Source: Brasenia schreberi
Taxonomy: Eukaryota > Streptophyta > Magnoliopsida > Nymphaeales > Cabombaceae
DNA length: 64,000 bases
Direction of reading: 5' to 3'
Assembly: GCA_036023115.1 (NCBI GenBank)
Contig: JAYKKT010000079.1
Location: forward strand, 10,469,501 to 10,533,500
Below are positions 33,922 through 46,533 of this stretch, one piece after another. A program made the position numbers and the translations under genes. The notes beneath the pieces were generated by a model. The model did not search any database. It had not been told where the DNA came from and saw nothing but the letters and a program-made list of their open reading frames with translations. Position 1 is the first letter of the stretch, and each line of letters begins with the position of its first letter.

Positions 33922-36900
33922 GAAGAGAGAGAATAGGAGTTACCTAGACTTTTATTCACGTTATACCCTCTATGCCTATTGGGACCTATCCAATCAAAGA
34001 GATTGATTATCTATATTGAAAAAGCAAAAAGTAGTTCTTTTCAAAAATACAAAAAGAGTCAAAGGAAAATTGTTCCTATCACATAATGAAACACTATGTC
34101 TAGTGCTTCAAAAAGATGATATTACATAATCAAACTTTCATACCATTGTTTAAAGGCTTGTTTTAAACCATATAATGATTTAACAAGCTTATACACCTTT
34201 GACTCATTCTCACGAGCTACAAATCCCTCTAGCTGATTCATATAAATTTTCTCATACAGATCACCATGAAAAAAAATAGTCTTTACATCTATCTAATGAA
34301 TTGTGAGGTTATATATGAAGGTCAATGTTATAAGCACTCGGATGGTAATTATTTGAAAAATTATGGAATACATATCAAAATATATATTTTTTCTTTTTGT
34401 GTATCCCTTAGCAACTAACTTGACCTTATACTTATTGATTGTTCCGTCTGCATTTAGTTTCTTCTTAAAGATCTACTTGCAACCCACAGCTGAACAACTA
34501 AGAAGCAAATCTACCAATTCTCAAGTACCATTAAAAAGAATTGATTGGATTTGATCGTTAATGACTTCCTTTCAAAACTTAACCTCGGTTGGGTGATAAG
34601 ACCATCGTTGACATTTAAAGTAACAAAGTCACTTCCAAAGTCCTTTGATATCCTAGGCCATTTACTTCTCCTCAGTTTAGTTATTCTCAGAGTTATTTGA
34701 TTTGGAAACAATACAATTAGGGTCACTCCCATATTTGTCATCATTTCCATATGATCGAGAATATAACTAATAGTAGGATCAGAATATCTAAAAGATACAC
34801 TTTGGAGAACTCTAGTTTTAATGAGAAAGACGTTCTTAAAGAATGTAGTATCACAGAGCTCAACAATTGTGTTGACGTCTATGCTAAAAACATTAGATCT
34901 GATGACCAAAAATTTGTACGCATAACTTGTCTCTACGTAACCAAGAAATATAACATTCATTGTTTTATGCCCTAATTTATTTCTCTTGTGTTCATGGATG
35001 AGTACTTTCGCAAGACACCTCACACTTTGAAATATTTGAGACTGATATTTCAACTCTTCTAAAGCTCAAAAGGATTACTTTTCTTATGCTTATGGAGAAC
35101 TCTATTAAGAATATGATAAGCCGTATAAAAGCTTTCCTAATATATAGATAGGTAACCCAAAACTTTGAAGTAAAACATTAACCATACTCACAGGGTTTTA
35201 TTTTTCTATTCAACTATCCTATTAGACTAAGAAAAGTATGGAGTAGTAACCTCATAAATAATACCGTTGTTTTGACAGTATACTTGAAAAGATTTGAGGT
35301 ATACTCTCATCTCCTATGAGATCTTAATTATTTAAGTACCTTACCTATTTGAGTTTGTGCTTCATTTCTAAATATTTGAAACTTTTTTAAAGCTTCATCT
35401 TTACTTTTAAGTAAGTAAATATAATATTATCTACTGCAATCATCAATAAATACGACAAAATATCTTTTGTTATCCTTCGTAGACATTCAATTAAATTCAT
35501 AAATATCAGTGTGCGCCAAATCCAAAATCTTAGATTTTCTTTCAATCATATGAAAAAGTTTTCTAGGTTGCTTCGCTTGCACACATATACTATATTTGTG
35601 TTTTCTATTGATGATAATTTTAGGGATAAGATTTAAATTTATCATTTTTTCAAGGAATCAAAGTTTATATGACCCAACCTAACATTTCATACATCAGATG
35701 ATTAAACATTGTACAAAAAAGATGAAGATGAAACAGAAGTATAAGCTTTATTATCATTAAAATTCATACAAGAATTAATAATTGGTTCTACATGAATTTT
35801 AAGCAAATCCTGTACAACATACAAGTAGCCCTTCCTAAAGAAACTCCTAGTACTAAGTCGTGTAATAACAACTTTATTATATTTGCAATCTAACCTTTAT
35901 CCCTCCCTAACTAAAGCATGACTATTGAGGATATTCCGATGAATCGTTGGAATGTTTCTAACTCCCCTTTCTCGAAGGAAACTTAAACTCCACACGCCTT
36001 TAGCCCTTGACTTCAATAGTTGAATGATTCCCTAAGATCGTTATTTGCCCATAAATGACTTGATAAGACACAAATAGAAACGGGTTAGGACATACATGCA
36101 CATTAGCCCTAGTATCTACAATCCAGTATTATGGTTCATAAATAGAAAGAAAATGAGGTTTAAGGGATAGATATACATCACTAGTAGGTGTAGTGATCAC
36201 CACCATGTTAACCATAGCTCCTTCAACGGTCGCAAGTTTCTTGGCTTTATTTGAGGGACAATCCCTTGCCCAATGTCTAACCTCATCACAAAGCCAACAA
36301 AGTTTGTTCTTAAGTTTCTTTTAAATCTTAGCATTTAGTTTATACTTTGCTTGTTTTTTCTTATAATCACTAGGTTGTTTTCTTACGAAAAATAAAAGTA
36401 GAAGAAAAATTAGAAACTTATCTGTATGAGTCGCCCTTACAGACTTGCCTTAGAGAAATCAATGTCTCGCTATGAATACATACGAGTACCTGTACCTTCT
36501 TCCTCGGATAAAATGCACATAACTCGAAAAGCACATACCTAATTTCGAGTTGACCTCGACCAATGCTTGAGTCGCCTATGGCTAGAGAAAGAGGGTTCTG
36601 GAAACCGTCATGCATAGAGGTAATGTAGGGAACCGGGAGAAGAGAGAGTGTAGAAAGCAAAGCGTCTGGGATTATGAGCCCTAATCTCTTATTAGAAAAC
36701 AAAGTATTCATAACCGTTCCCTCTCCGTAATCGTTCCCGCATGCACTCTTTACCATTAGATCAAAATTGACTCGATAGATCAAAAACATTTCGTGCAAAA
36801 AGATAGACTGAAGACAATTCTCAAACCTAAGCCTAAACCCTGCCCCCAAGCTCTTTGAAGTAAGTTTATATAAGAGTACAAGTGAGATTGTCACATTTTT

Positions 36901-39299
36901 CGATATGAGACTAAACTTTGTCTTCTTTTTGTCATCGCATGCATAAGTTCCTTATATGTGACTTTTTAAACTTTATGACTTTTACATATATCAATGGTGC
37001 ATCTATTGATTATTTGAGGATACCAACATGAATTAAATATCATTAATGCACATGGGTTTAATAAACCTAACTATAATTAACATTAATCCAATACTTTTTG
37101 CAAGTAAGGTTTGATATCCGATTACTTTAGGCCTTGACTTGTATTGAGGTGACGAAAGCGTCTTACGACTGATTTTTCGCCTTCGCCTAGTGAACCGAAC
37201 TAATCTGCTTTCCCTGAGCCTGAGGCCTGAAGGGTACCTACTTTTGCTTTTAAGAATACTGCATAAATATAAGTAACGCAAGTGTTGTCCAAATTTTTAG
37301 TACTCTTTGGAAGAGATTATTCAATTCCTTTCAGGTTGTGAGGGAAGAAGACTCATGCAGGAAATGGCGTGCTTCAGTGTCGAAGAAACCGTCATGTTTC
37401 TTGAGAACTGATACAAAATTCATGTTTGTGTGATGGAGTGCTTGTAGGGCCAGCCAAATTCGTTTTCGAGAATTTGGTTTATTTAACTATATCTCAACAC
37501 ATTTGTGAAATCAAATCATTTGGTAGCGTTCTTTTCGTATTGTGAGCAGGGGCGAGTACGCGAGGGATGACTCGGGGAAATACATAGTAGCAGAAGAATG
37601 GGTGAAGACACATGGCTCTGGGGACAGAACATTAACTGACGGGTTGGATGTGAGTTTCTATTTAATCGTCTTTTTGACATAGTTCATGCAGGTGTGTATG
37701 GCAAACGTTCGTGCTTCATCTCATGCTGAGGCTGAATGGCTTCCTAAGTTTGATGCAGCTTGCCTCGTGTAGACTCGTTTGCTTTCCCCTTGAGTTTATT
37801 AGCTATTCGAAGAATTTTGGCTTAGTTTCAGGTTCATGCGTAAGGCCTTTGTAGAAAACAAAGTAAAAGTAAACCATTTAGATCGAAGGTGCAAGCAAAC
37901 CCATCCAAGATCCTCAAAACATGAGTGATTCTTTTGATTGGGAACAAGAACAGAGATTTATATATTTATGGTTGTCTATTCTTGTTCCAATTAAGCGCGG
38001 CACTCATGTTTTATGATCCTAGACGGGAATTATTAGTTGTAAAAGTATTTTTTAATTTTAAAATATACATGCTTTATTACTTTTTGTTTTTTAATCTATA
38101 CCTAACGGCAAAAACTAGTTTAGATGAGTTTGTGTACATGCCAGCTTCTTCCTCTCTCTCTTTCACACAGATACCATGCGTATAAGCTCATACTCCAATA
38201 TTCTTTGCACTCATTTTAGGGGGAACCTACGTATCTAGTTGTGGAGAATGACAAAACCTTGGCAAAGTATGCTATCAATGCAATCTGCACTCACCTTGGT
38301 TGTATCGTGCCGTGGGAGGAAACAGAGAATAAATTCATGTGCCCGTGCCATGGCTCACAATATGATAGCCAAGGAAAGGTTATTCAGGGACCTGCACCCG
38401 AGGTAAGACCTGATTAATATGTTCATATCAGTTCTTTACTTCTTTTATGGATTAGATTTATTTATGCTATTTATTGCAGTAAATGAAATGGCTACTGCCA
38501 CAAAAAAAAAGCACATTTAGGGACAGATTCTGCTGTGCCTTGCTATATTTTCTGCCAAACACATTAGGGAGGGAATAACGAGAAAATTAGGACAGAAATT
38601 TCTGTATCAGAATATGAGTTGCTAATTAGCGACAGGAAGATTTTGTTGAAATTTCTTCATTTTTTTCATCACAAAGTTTCAAGATGTTTGTTGTCCAAAT
38701 TGGTCGCTGGTTTGGAATGATCTTATGATATGTGACTGAAAATGGGGCATTCAGTTCCACTTTAAACTCTACAGCAACACTTGTACAAGTCGAATAATGA
38801 TTTTTTTGTCTCATCATCTCTTGCCAACTAATTGAACTAACCAGATAAGGCATTAAGTCTTAACCCGTCTATCCATACATTAAAAACTTAAGAACCTTGT
38901 GTAGTTCATACCAACACTATTGCAGATGTTTCCTTGTATTGAAAATTAGATAGTTTTTGACCATATTCAACTTCACAAACCAAATGCTACCCATATTCCA
39001 CTCTAGATGCAGTCCGATACACAGATTCATAATCGCTACTCTGATTTTCCTTTTAACATATGCATGATTAAATTCAAAACAGCGAGTTCATGTTAATGAT
39101 TTGCTGATTCAATGCTTACTGGGCTTCAACAAGATCATTAATTTGATTATATATAATTAGACATTTTAGTTTCTTTTCTTTTGGCATTGAATTGCAGTCC
39201 CTCAGGCTTGTACATGCTGAGGTTGCTGAAGGAAAGGTAGTGTTCGTGCCATGGGTCGAAACAGACTTCAGGACAGGTCAAGAGCCATGGTGGGTTTGA
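30373..39299 (+). CDS. petC: Chloroplast cytochrome b6-f complex Rieske iron-sulfur protein (PetC-like)
   Basis: Exons 30373-30411, 30511-30758, 37550-37649, 38220-38402 and 39198-39299, all with GT-AG borders and compatible phases, give 223 residues (family precursor about 230). The N-terminus is a serine-rich, basic transit peptide. [20 protein letters not shown] is the thylakoid twin-arginine-like signal anchor and single membrane helix. [19 protein letters not shown] leads into the Rieske fold: CTHLGC and CPCHGSQY supply the two Cys and two His ligands of the 2Fe-2S cluster, plus the disulfide cysteines; [18 protein letters not shown] is the conserved C-terminus. In the complex it passes electrons from plastoquinol to cytochrome f in the lumen. 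It is more diverged than usual in the hinge, where the glycine-rich run is replaced by [10 protein letters not shown]. Introns are large; the third spans about 6.8 kb and holds repeats and a copia fragment. Confidence 0.93.
31706..31753 (+). other. Possible cryptic or alternative 48 bp exon of petC
   Basis: A stretch bounded by an acceptor (TTGACAG) and a consensus donor (GTAAGT), exactly 48 bases, keeps the petC frame and contains no stop. It would add 16 residues beginning [11 protein letters not shown] to the hinge. Without it the hinge length matches the family, so it is probably skipped. Confidence 0.35.
31789..31969. repeat. 74 bp tandem duplication with (TG)n(TA)n
   Basis: TGTTCCTGGTAACAAATTTG starts at 31789 and again at 31863; each copy continues into (GT)n and then (AT)n tracts, the second tract being over 50 bp. 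Lies in the petC intron. Confidence 0.85.
33297..33925. repeat. 293 bp direct tandem duplication with CT, AC and AT microsatellites
   Basis: Two near-identical units (markers GTATTTCATATACATATAC at 33341 and 33634) each hold the non-repetitive part CGTGCTTATGAAGAATATG to AGTGAGAGAACACATTCC, then (CT)n, AAGAAGAGAGG, (AC)n and (AT)n. Open frames here are only translated dinucleotides. Confidence 0.9.
34090..36390 (-). mobile_element. Ty1/copia fragment in the petC intron
   Basis: Order on the minus strand: zinc knuckle [14 protein letters not shown] near 36250-36295, protease/integrase remnants, the integrase C-terminal region ([38 protein letters not shown] near 34900-35010), the acidic linker, and the start of reverse transcriptase ([19 protein letters not shown] near 34200-34265; [15 protein letters not shown] near 34150-34190). 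It stops in mid-RT, so the rest of RT, RNase H and the 3' LTR are gone. Many stops; inactive. Confidence 0.8.
36418..37030 (-). repeat. Probable 5' LTR/leader region of the intronic copia fragment
   Basis: Minus strand contains AAAGTTTAGTCTCATATCG near 36900-36920, a common word in U3 of plant LTRs, followed by a TATATAA box near 36866-36872. The 158-codon frame at 36418-36894 has no known domain and is likely accidental. No matching second LTR was found. Confidence 0.4.
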
Positions 39300-41170
39300 A
39301 TAGCACCTAGCTCGGAGATGATGTATTTGTATACTCCCTTGCATTGATATATGTATTTATAAGTGAAGGCTGTCACATGGAGGAAAAAACGAAGTAATTT
39401 AGTTTCCTTCTCTAATGAGAAGATCTCATAGGTGATGCATGTTCTTCCCGGTCAGTCGCATATGCATTGGTTACGATGGTATGCGTGATACGCTTGGGGT
39501 GTGTGTGCATTGTCAGGCTAAGGTCCTTTGACCTTCCAAAACTAATACCCACACTAACCGATCTTACATGGTATAGTTATTCAGAATTTGTATAGGGGTG
39601 CGCGTAAATTTCGATTCTGTGAAACCACGACACACGATGCACAACCTTCTTAAATGTAACTAAATATGGACATTCTTCTGCATAAAAGACAAACAAAAGT
39701 CAGTAGTTACTCAAAATTTATATAGGTGTCGTGTGCATAAATTTCGATTCTGCGAAACTGCAATTTACGATGCAACCTTCTTAAATGTAATGTATGGAAA
39801 TTAAGTTTCAAGAAAGCAACCTCTATACGCTTCCTTTATGGATCCGTTCAGCCTTGTCACTGAAGATCTTGTCCCGCTGAACAACGGTGTGTCCTTGCAT
39901 GCTATCAAACGTCAGCTTGATGATCTAATTTTTTTTTGCAAAGATTCAAATGTTATACCAAGAGAGAGCCATTGCCGAGCTAGGTATGCTTGAAACATGA
40001 TTTATGCTTGCAATATTAGGCCAAGAGAAAATTGGGTTGAACCATAAGACCAAATGTGCACCAAGGTATCTAGGTCGAACCCACCTAGTACAACATCAGT
40101 TTAGGACTTGATCAAGTACATTCTAGGCGTGTGACCCTCATTGAGCAGTGAGCTCAATTGCTGCAGATGTCCGGGGTTGACCCTATGGTAAACGCGGAAC
40201 ATCTAGAGTATGAGTGGTTTGCATGGGATCCACATGGATGACTCCATCTTCGTCGTAAGTATAAATTAGATCTTCCCCTAGTAGTCATCTGACTGGGCCC
40301 TTGATAGTGCGGATTAGCATCTCCTCCTGGTAACGTTTTCAGCCTATACCCTATGGGGCAGATCTGGATCTCCTCTTCTCAATCAGGTATGTCAATAAAA
40401 TCTGAATTTGGATGTAGGGGCCCCCTAAGTCTAGGCAATGTTTCTCCTCTTGCTTGTGAAAGTTAGGGATTTCTAATAATAGCTTATGCACTTCGAGCAT
40501 GGCCATTCAAAAACTAGTCTTGTGCTTTAAATACAGCTTCGTAGGAAAATTTTGGTTGTTTGATGCCAATCAAGGTAAGAGTGGATTGATGACAAATAAG
40601 CACACCCAAAATTTGGCTCGCTTCAAAGATTTCATACAGAAAACCAACTTGTGACAACTTGAAATATTTTTATAAAACGTGGTGGGAGAATTATTGTATT
40701 TTAGGTATCATGGGATTATTTTAGCCTGACAAAGGTGAGGGTGTCTTGTCATGAGATTACCATGAACCGCATCTATCACAGAGTGTAGCACCGAAAATAT
40801 GGAGATAGAGAGGTTTAGTTAGGGTGGACATAGCTAAGGTAAGTCCGATTTGGTTGAGTTAGGGTCACTTGATTAGAGTTAGGTCACGGGTCATGGTTAG
40901 CCTAGGTGAATAAAGTCTAGGTCTTAGTCAAATTTGACTAGGTTTAGGTTGGTGAGACTATCCACTTGACTTGTGCTTTGACTCGAGTTGATCCGTTTCC
41001 TTCCTCCACGGCTTGACTTTCGCAAACTTGACCCCGGCTTGAAGCAAGCTTCAACCGTCGCCTTGATCTTCGCCTGATTCGTTCATATCCTTCTGGGCCT
41101 TATCCCTTTAGCTTTAATTTGAATATTTTTATATTTAAAATATTTATTTTAAAGATTTAAAATTTTCATT
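39300..41170. other. Non-coding region downstream of petC
   Basis: No gene recognised. An imperfect direct repeat of about 129 bp (GAATTTGTATAGGGGTG near 39583 and AAATTTATATAGGTGTC near 39712, both leading to AAATTTCGATTCTG) lies at 39579-39805. Confidence 0.5.
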
Positions 41171-41245
41171 TTAAAGCAAAGGTTTTAACACAATTTGGCT
41201 TTCGAAATTGAGAGTTTTTACAAAAATTTATTTAGGGTGTTTACA
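41171..41245 (-). repeat. Edge of the 3' LTR of the gypsy element
   Basis: Minus strand reads CCAAAGAGGGGCATA (polypurine tract, 41246-41260) then TGTAAACACCCTAAATAAA, the usual LTR start. Its left limit could not be fixed because no matching copy was found near 48101. Confidence 0.5.
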
Positions 41246-42505
41246 TATGCCCCTCTTTGGCATTAATCTAAATTTATTGGGATAATGGCAAAGAATAAAA
41301 TACACTTTTTGATTTTATTCTCAAATTATCTTGAGAATATAAATTGTCATTCATTTCATGAAACCCTTTCCTTGGATTATAGAAGAGGGGATTTTAGCCA
41401 AAGGGGACTTGACCCATACTGAGTGCTAATCCTAAACATGATCATGCATGACCGACCTTGGGTGTATGCATGCATGGGGTGTGTGATGCAAATGAAGTAT
41501 GAGGTTTAGAGACTCTTTTATGAAATGGATGAGCTTGAGGAGAAACCTATGAAGGTCGGTTGCCCCAAGTAAGACAATCCCATGTCGTTTTGACATCTTG
41601 GGTTTTCAAAATTCATTTTTAAAGGGAACTCCTTTTAGTTTCTATCAAAAGGACTTCTAATTTTTCACATTTCTCCTCATTTGGGTTTTAATACATACTA
41701 CTGAGCGGAGGTTTTATAGGAAATTTTAGAAAACATTTCAAAATTCTATTTCCCACATAACAAAGTATAATCCTCAAACAAAAATAAAATCCAAATAAGT
41801 AGATTTTATTCCTACTTTAGGATTTTCATGGATGAAACCTTTTTCCATTGGAATAAGTTGTAGGGATTTTGAAAAGAGTTACCACTGTCCCTTCTAAAGC
41901 ATCCTTTGGTTTAAGGCAAAGAGATGAAAAATTGCTCTTTTTGAGCTTTTGCTTTTTCTTTTCTATCAACGGGAAAAACCTTCATTTTTCTTTTAGAGGA
42001 TTTTTTGTATTCCATCTTTCTATTTGAAAGGAAGACTTCTTTATGAAGGAGTTTTTGTATTATCTTTTTCTTTTGATTTTGCCAATTTTCCTTTTAGAGA
42101 GAAGTAAAATGGGGGAAAAACTTATCCCTTTGGCTACTCGATTCAACCAAGAACATTTCATTTCCTAATAGCATCTACCATTTGAAAATATTTTGCTATT
42201 TTGAACTAGGCTTCATTTTGTAAGCCAATTTTTTTTGAAATGTTACCAAATGATTTTGAAAACTCTACTTTTCATACAGCATCGATTCCCTCATTTAGGG
42301 TCATATAATCCATCTTGATCCTTCTTTCAAGAAGTTCAAAAGAGATCCATTTTAAAATCTTTTCGAAAGAATTTTACATAGATCCTATACATAATATTTT
42401 TTCAAGTATTGGGCATTTTATAGGGTCTACTAAATTTTTGCCCTCAACATCAATTAACCAATATGCATTATTCATGGTTGTTCCCCTTCTAACATAGGGA
42501 CCATC

Positions 42506-43105
42506 TCACTTGGGCCGCCACTTTCCAAGTAGATGTGGGCTATGATGGTGAACGATTTTCAATACAAGGTCTCCCACTTTGAAGTGGCGAGCCTTCATAT
42601 GCTTTTTATAATGCCGGGCTATCCTTTGCGGGTATGCATGCGCATGATCCATGGCAAGGAGTCTCTTCTCATCTAATAGATAAAGCTCGGTCATTCTAGC
42701 ATGTTGTAAAGTCTCTATGAGGAGGTCGAGTGCAAGTGATATATGAAATGAATGCAATTTGGTATGAATGGGGAGGATAACATTTGTACCATAGACCAAC
42801 TCACATGGTGTGGCATTTGTGGGTATTCGGATGGAAGTTCTATAAGCCCATAAGGCTTCATCAAGCTTCTCATGCTATGTCCTACCCTTTTCTAAGGTTT
42901 TCTCAATGATGCTTATAAGAGTTTTGTTTGTGACTTCGGCTTGGCCGTTGCCTTGAGGATAGTAGGGCGATGAAAAGTGTTGAGTTATGCCATAGGTATT
43001 ACATAACTTTTCCATCTTCTCATTCTTGAAAGGGGTGTCATTATCCGACACTAGGTCCCTTGGGACTCCAAATTGAGCCAAGATATTTTTCTTAATGAAT
43101 GCCAC
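42506..43105 (-). pseudogene. Gypsy integrase core and C-terminal domain
   Basis: Core: NILAQFGVPRDLVSDNDTPF supplies the second catalytic Asp and SSPYYPQGNGQAEVTNKTL the Glu. The C-terminal part reads RIARHYKKHMKARHFKVGDL and HSPHLLGKWRPK. A frame break near 42800-42875 separates them, and another near 43105 parts the core from the zinc domain. Confidence 0.9.
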
Positions 43106-43173
43106 TACATGTTGTTCTTAGACGTTAGCCAAGGAAGTAGCTTCAACCCATTTAGAAAAATATTCGGTAGCTC

Positions 43174-43848
43174 CTAAGATAACCTATGTCCATTCGATGC
43201 AATTGGGGAGATTGGTCCTATAATGTCAAATTCCCACATGGTGAAGGGCCATGGGCACACAATGGAATGCAAGGTGGATGATGGGATATGAATGTAATGT
43301 CCATGCATTTGACATTGATGACATTTCCTAACATGATCATGACAATCTTGCTTAAGGGTGGACCAAAAATAACCGGCCCTAAGTATTTTTATGGCCATCA
43401 TATTTGCATTAACATGACCTCCACATTCTCCATCGTGGAACTCATGCATTATAGTCCTAGCCTCATCAAGGTTCACACATCTCAACAAGATGCCGGTAAA
43501 ACTCGTTTTGTAGAGAATCCCTCTCAAAATCACATATCGGGTTGAAATTTTAAAAATAAAAGCTTTGTCTTTAGAATAAGCAAATTCGGGAAATCCTCCA
43601 TTTTCTAAAAAGTTTTTAATGTCTTGAAACCAAGGTTTTTCAATTGAATTTTGGTCATTTTGGCAAATCTCCAAATCGTGGGTATATGGAGTGGGTGAGT
43701 GCCAAATTTCTAAGGATCGAGTTCCCATGGTGGGGTCGACTCTTAGAGATGAGCCTAGTGATGAGAGGGCATTTGCTATGGTATTGTCCTCTCTACCTAT
43801 GTGAGTGAGAGTGCATGACTTGAAGGAACCGACCAATTGAGTGGCCAA
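43174..43848 (-). pseudogene. Gypsy aRNase H end and integrase zinc domain
   Basis: SCTLTHIGREDNTIANALSS marks the end of the extra RNase H. HEFHDGECGGHVNANMMAIK with CHDHVRKCHQCQ is the HHCC zinc domain of the integrase, and TMWEFDIIGPISPIASNGHR carries the first catalytic Asp. Confidence 0.9.
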
Positions 43849-43881
43849 TTCGTGGTATGGTATGAGTTTTTCATTTTTGAC

Positions 43882-44232
43882 TTACCAAATTTTCGAAACT
43901 TGGTTTATAACAAGCATAAAATCTCCAAAGACTTCAATACATGTTACTCCTAGATTTTTCAAAATTTTTAGGCCTTGTATGAGTGCTTCATATTTAACAT
44001 TATTTGAGCATGAAAAATCTAGTCGAATGGCAATTGGGATTTTCTCTTTCTCTAGAGATATGAGGATGATTCCCACATATGCCCCTTGTTGATTCTTTTT
44101 CCCATCAAAATACATTCTCCATACTTGATCTTCATTAAAACAATTTACTAAAACATAGTTTTGAAATTCATTTGTAAAGATGCCTTCATCGGGCATTTCA
44201 TCAAGTATGGGATATGTATCTCCAAGAGGCAA
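43882..44232 (-). pseudogene. Second (archaeal-type) RNase H of the gypsy element
   Basis: WRMYFDGKKNQQGAYVGIIL supplies the first catalytic Asp; NNVKYEALIQGLKILKNLGV the Glu; IEVFGDFMLVINQVSKIW the next Asp. This additional domain is typical of Tat elements. Confidence 0.85.
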
Positions 44233-44303
44233 TTCAGCTACATGATCAGCTAGGGCTTGTCCTTTAATGGAGTTTTGATGATGAAACTTTAAATCATACT
44301 CTA

Positions 44304-44705
44304 TTAAGAGGAGCTGCCTAGCCTACTCGTTAGGATAGATTTTTCAAACAAGTGCTTGATTGGATCAAGCTTAGACACTATCCAAATTTCATGATCTAGA
44401 AAATAATGTCTAAACTTTTGGCAAGCCCATACCAAGGTCAAACATGTTTTCTCCATGGCTTGATAATTTCTTTCATATGCCAATAGAGTTTTCGAAATGT
44501 AGTAAATAACATATTCCTTAAGGCTATCATCCTCATATTGAGCAAGTAAAGCACCCAATGCATTCGCATGAATGGAAATATAAAGCAATAAAGGTTTTCC
44601 TTGCTTTGGAGGTTTTAAAATCGGAGGATTTACCAAATAAGTTTTCAATCTTTCAAAAGCTGTTTGGCAATCGGCATCCCATTCAAATTTCACTCCTTTT
44701 CTCAA
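44304..44705 (-). pseudogene. Gypsy RNase H (first domain)
   Basis: FEWDADCQTAFERLKTYLVN, then PLLLYISIHANALGALLAQY and YYISKTLLAYERNYQAMEKT. The usual leading DAS/DVS aspartate has become ISI, a missing catalytic residue. Confidence 0.85.
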
Positions 44706-44734
44706 AAGCCTATTGAAAGGTTCGCATCTTGTTG

Positions 44735-45112
44735 CTAGATTGGAGATAAATCTTCGGATTGCTTGGAGTCGACTTGGAGGATTTGGATTTGGGTCAAGTT
44801 GGAGGGTAGAGGCATGTCTATGATGGCTCGATACTTAGAGGGGTCGACTTCTATGCCCCTCTGATTTACCATAAACCCTAAGAGTTTTCCCGATTCCACT
44901 CCAAAAACACATTTTTGAGGATTGAACTTCACTTTATAAAGCCTAAGCCTTTCGAAAACATTTTGCAAAGATTCTATATGTGTGCATCGGGTTTTTGATT
45001 TTACCAAAAGATCATCCACATATACTTCCAAGAGCTCATGGATTTGATCATGGAAAATGGTAGTCATGGCTCTTTTGTATGTGGCACCGACATTTTTCAA
45101 ACCAAATGGCAT
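44735..45112 (-). pseudogene. Gypsy reverse transcriptase palm
   Basis: MPFGLKNVGATYKRAMTTIF followed by LLEVYVDDLLVKSKT; YVDD is the catalytic box. KVKFNPQKCVFGVESGKLLG and FMVNQRGIEVDPSK are also standard. Broken upstream near 45112-45320 by stops (e.g. the TYTTPWGTYCYTIMPFG region). Confidence 0.9.
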
Positions 45113-45322
45113 AATCGTATAACAGTATGTGCCCCAGGGTGTAGTAAAAGCAGTTTTTGCTTAATCTTTTGGTGCTAACTTGATTTGGTTATAACCCGAA
45201 TAGCCATCAATAAAAGAAAACATTTCATGATTTGCAGTGCTATCTACTATCAAATCAATGTTTGGAAGAGGAAAATTATCTTTTTGAGTGGCTTTGTTCA
45301 AATTTCTAAAATCAATGCAAAT

Positions 45323-46099
45323 TCAAATTTTTTTATTGGATTTTCGAACCACAACAATATTTGAAAGCCATTCGGAATAAGCAATGGGTTTTATAAATCC
45401 GACTTTTAAAAGATCTTCTAAACCCTCTTTGACTTGGGAGTGGAGATCGGGATGGATTTTCTTAAGGTTTTGCTTAACGGGTTTCGCATTGGGTAGATGA
45501 TGTTCTACAATCTTAGGGTGTAGACTCAACATGTCTTCATAGGTCCATGCAAATACATTCACACATGAATTCAAAAATGCAATGAATGATGCTTTTTCAT
45601 ACTCATGCAAACATGCACTTATTTTGACACACTTTGAGTTAGACTCACTCCCTAGATTGATTTCTAGAAAATCCCCTCCTATGGAATTTGAAGGTTTTTT
45701 TAAGTCAAGGATTATATGAATTTCGGGAAGCTCGGAGGCTTGATATTCCTCATGGATGAGGGGCTCTTCCTCCTTGTTTTGATCATTCTCAAGCACTTTA
45801 ATTTTTAAGAAAGTGACATGCAAGAGAGTGGGGTTGTGAGAAATGAGCTTGGACAATTTTTGTTTAAGAAAGTATACAAGTTTGGAAGAACTCAAAAATG
45901 GGCTTTGTACATGGCCAATGTTTTTGGAATTTTCGAAATTTTCAATTTTTTGGTCTTTTTCTAAACACAAAGTAGAAGGATGAATATATAAGACTTTTTT
46001 TTTGAAATTTTCAGATTTTTCATTTTTTTTATTTTTCCAAACAAAGACTACGAGAATGAACATAAACGACTTTCTTTTTAGAATTTTCAGGTTTTTCAC
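45323..46099 (-). pseudogene. Gypsy protease-to-RT linker and RT fingers
   Basis: The C-terminal half reads FLNSCVNVFAWTYEDMLSLH, KIVEHHLPNAKPVKQNLKKI and HSQVKEGLEDLLKVGFIKPI, then YSEWLSNIVVVRKSNKKI, the start of Tat reverse transcriptases. The N-terminal half is a lysine/asparagine-rich stretch without a domain; no protease active site is seen. Confidence 0.85.
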
Positions 46100-46533
46100 A
46101 TATTTTTGGATTTTGAAAGTTTTTTAAATTTTTTTGGTTTTTCTAAATATATAATTTTTTTGGATTTTTTTCTAAAGAGGGATCTTCCATCAAACCTACA
46201 AAGGAAACACAATGAATTATACTCTAAACAAGAGGTCTAAGCCATAGGTTTTGGTGTTAGTGGGTTCTAGGGCATCCTTGACCCAATTGGTCTTAGGTGG
46301 TGGCTCAGAGAGTATGGATGAGATGAATCACAATCCATCTTGATTTAGGTTTGGCATAGGTAGGATGGGTTCTAACTTACCTTGGCTTTGGGCTCCTAGA
46401 CCTTGATACGGTGTATATCCCATGTTCAACATCATATTTCAAGGCTTCTTGAGTTTTGAATTTTTTTTATAAAGTGGATGGCCTTGGAATAGGGTGTCGT
46501 CCATATCATGGATGTATACACGACTTGGTTGGG

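Noticed and set aside
33464..34006. Several overlapping frames rich in Tyr-Ile, Cys-Val and Thr-His
   Set aside because: They are translations of dinucleotide tracts in the 293 bp duplication.
36418..36894. 158-codon minus-strand frame in the petC intron
   Set aside because: It lies in a region with LTR-like promoter words and has no protein similarity that I know.
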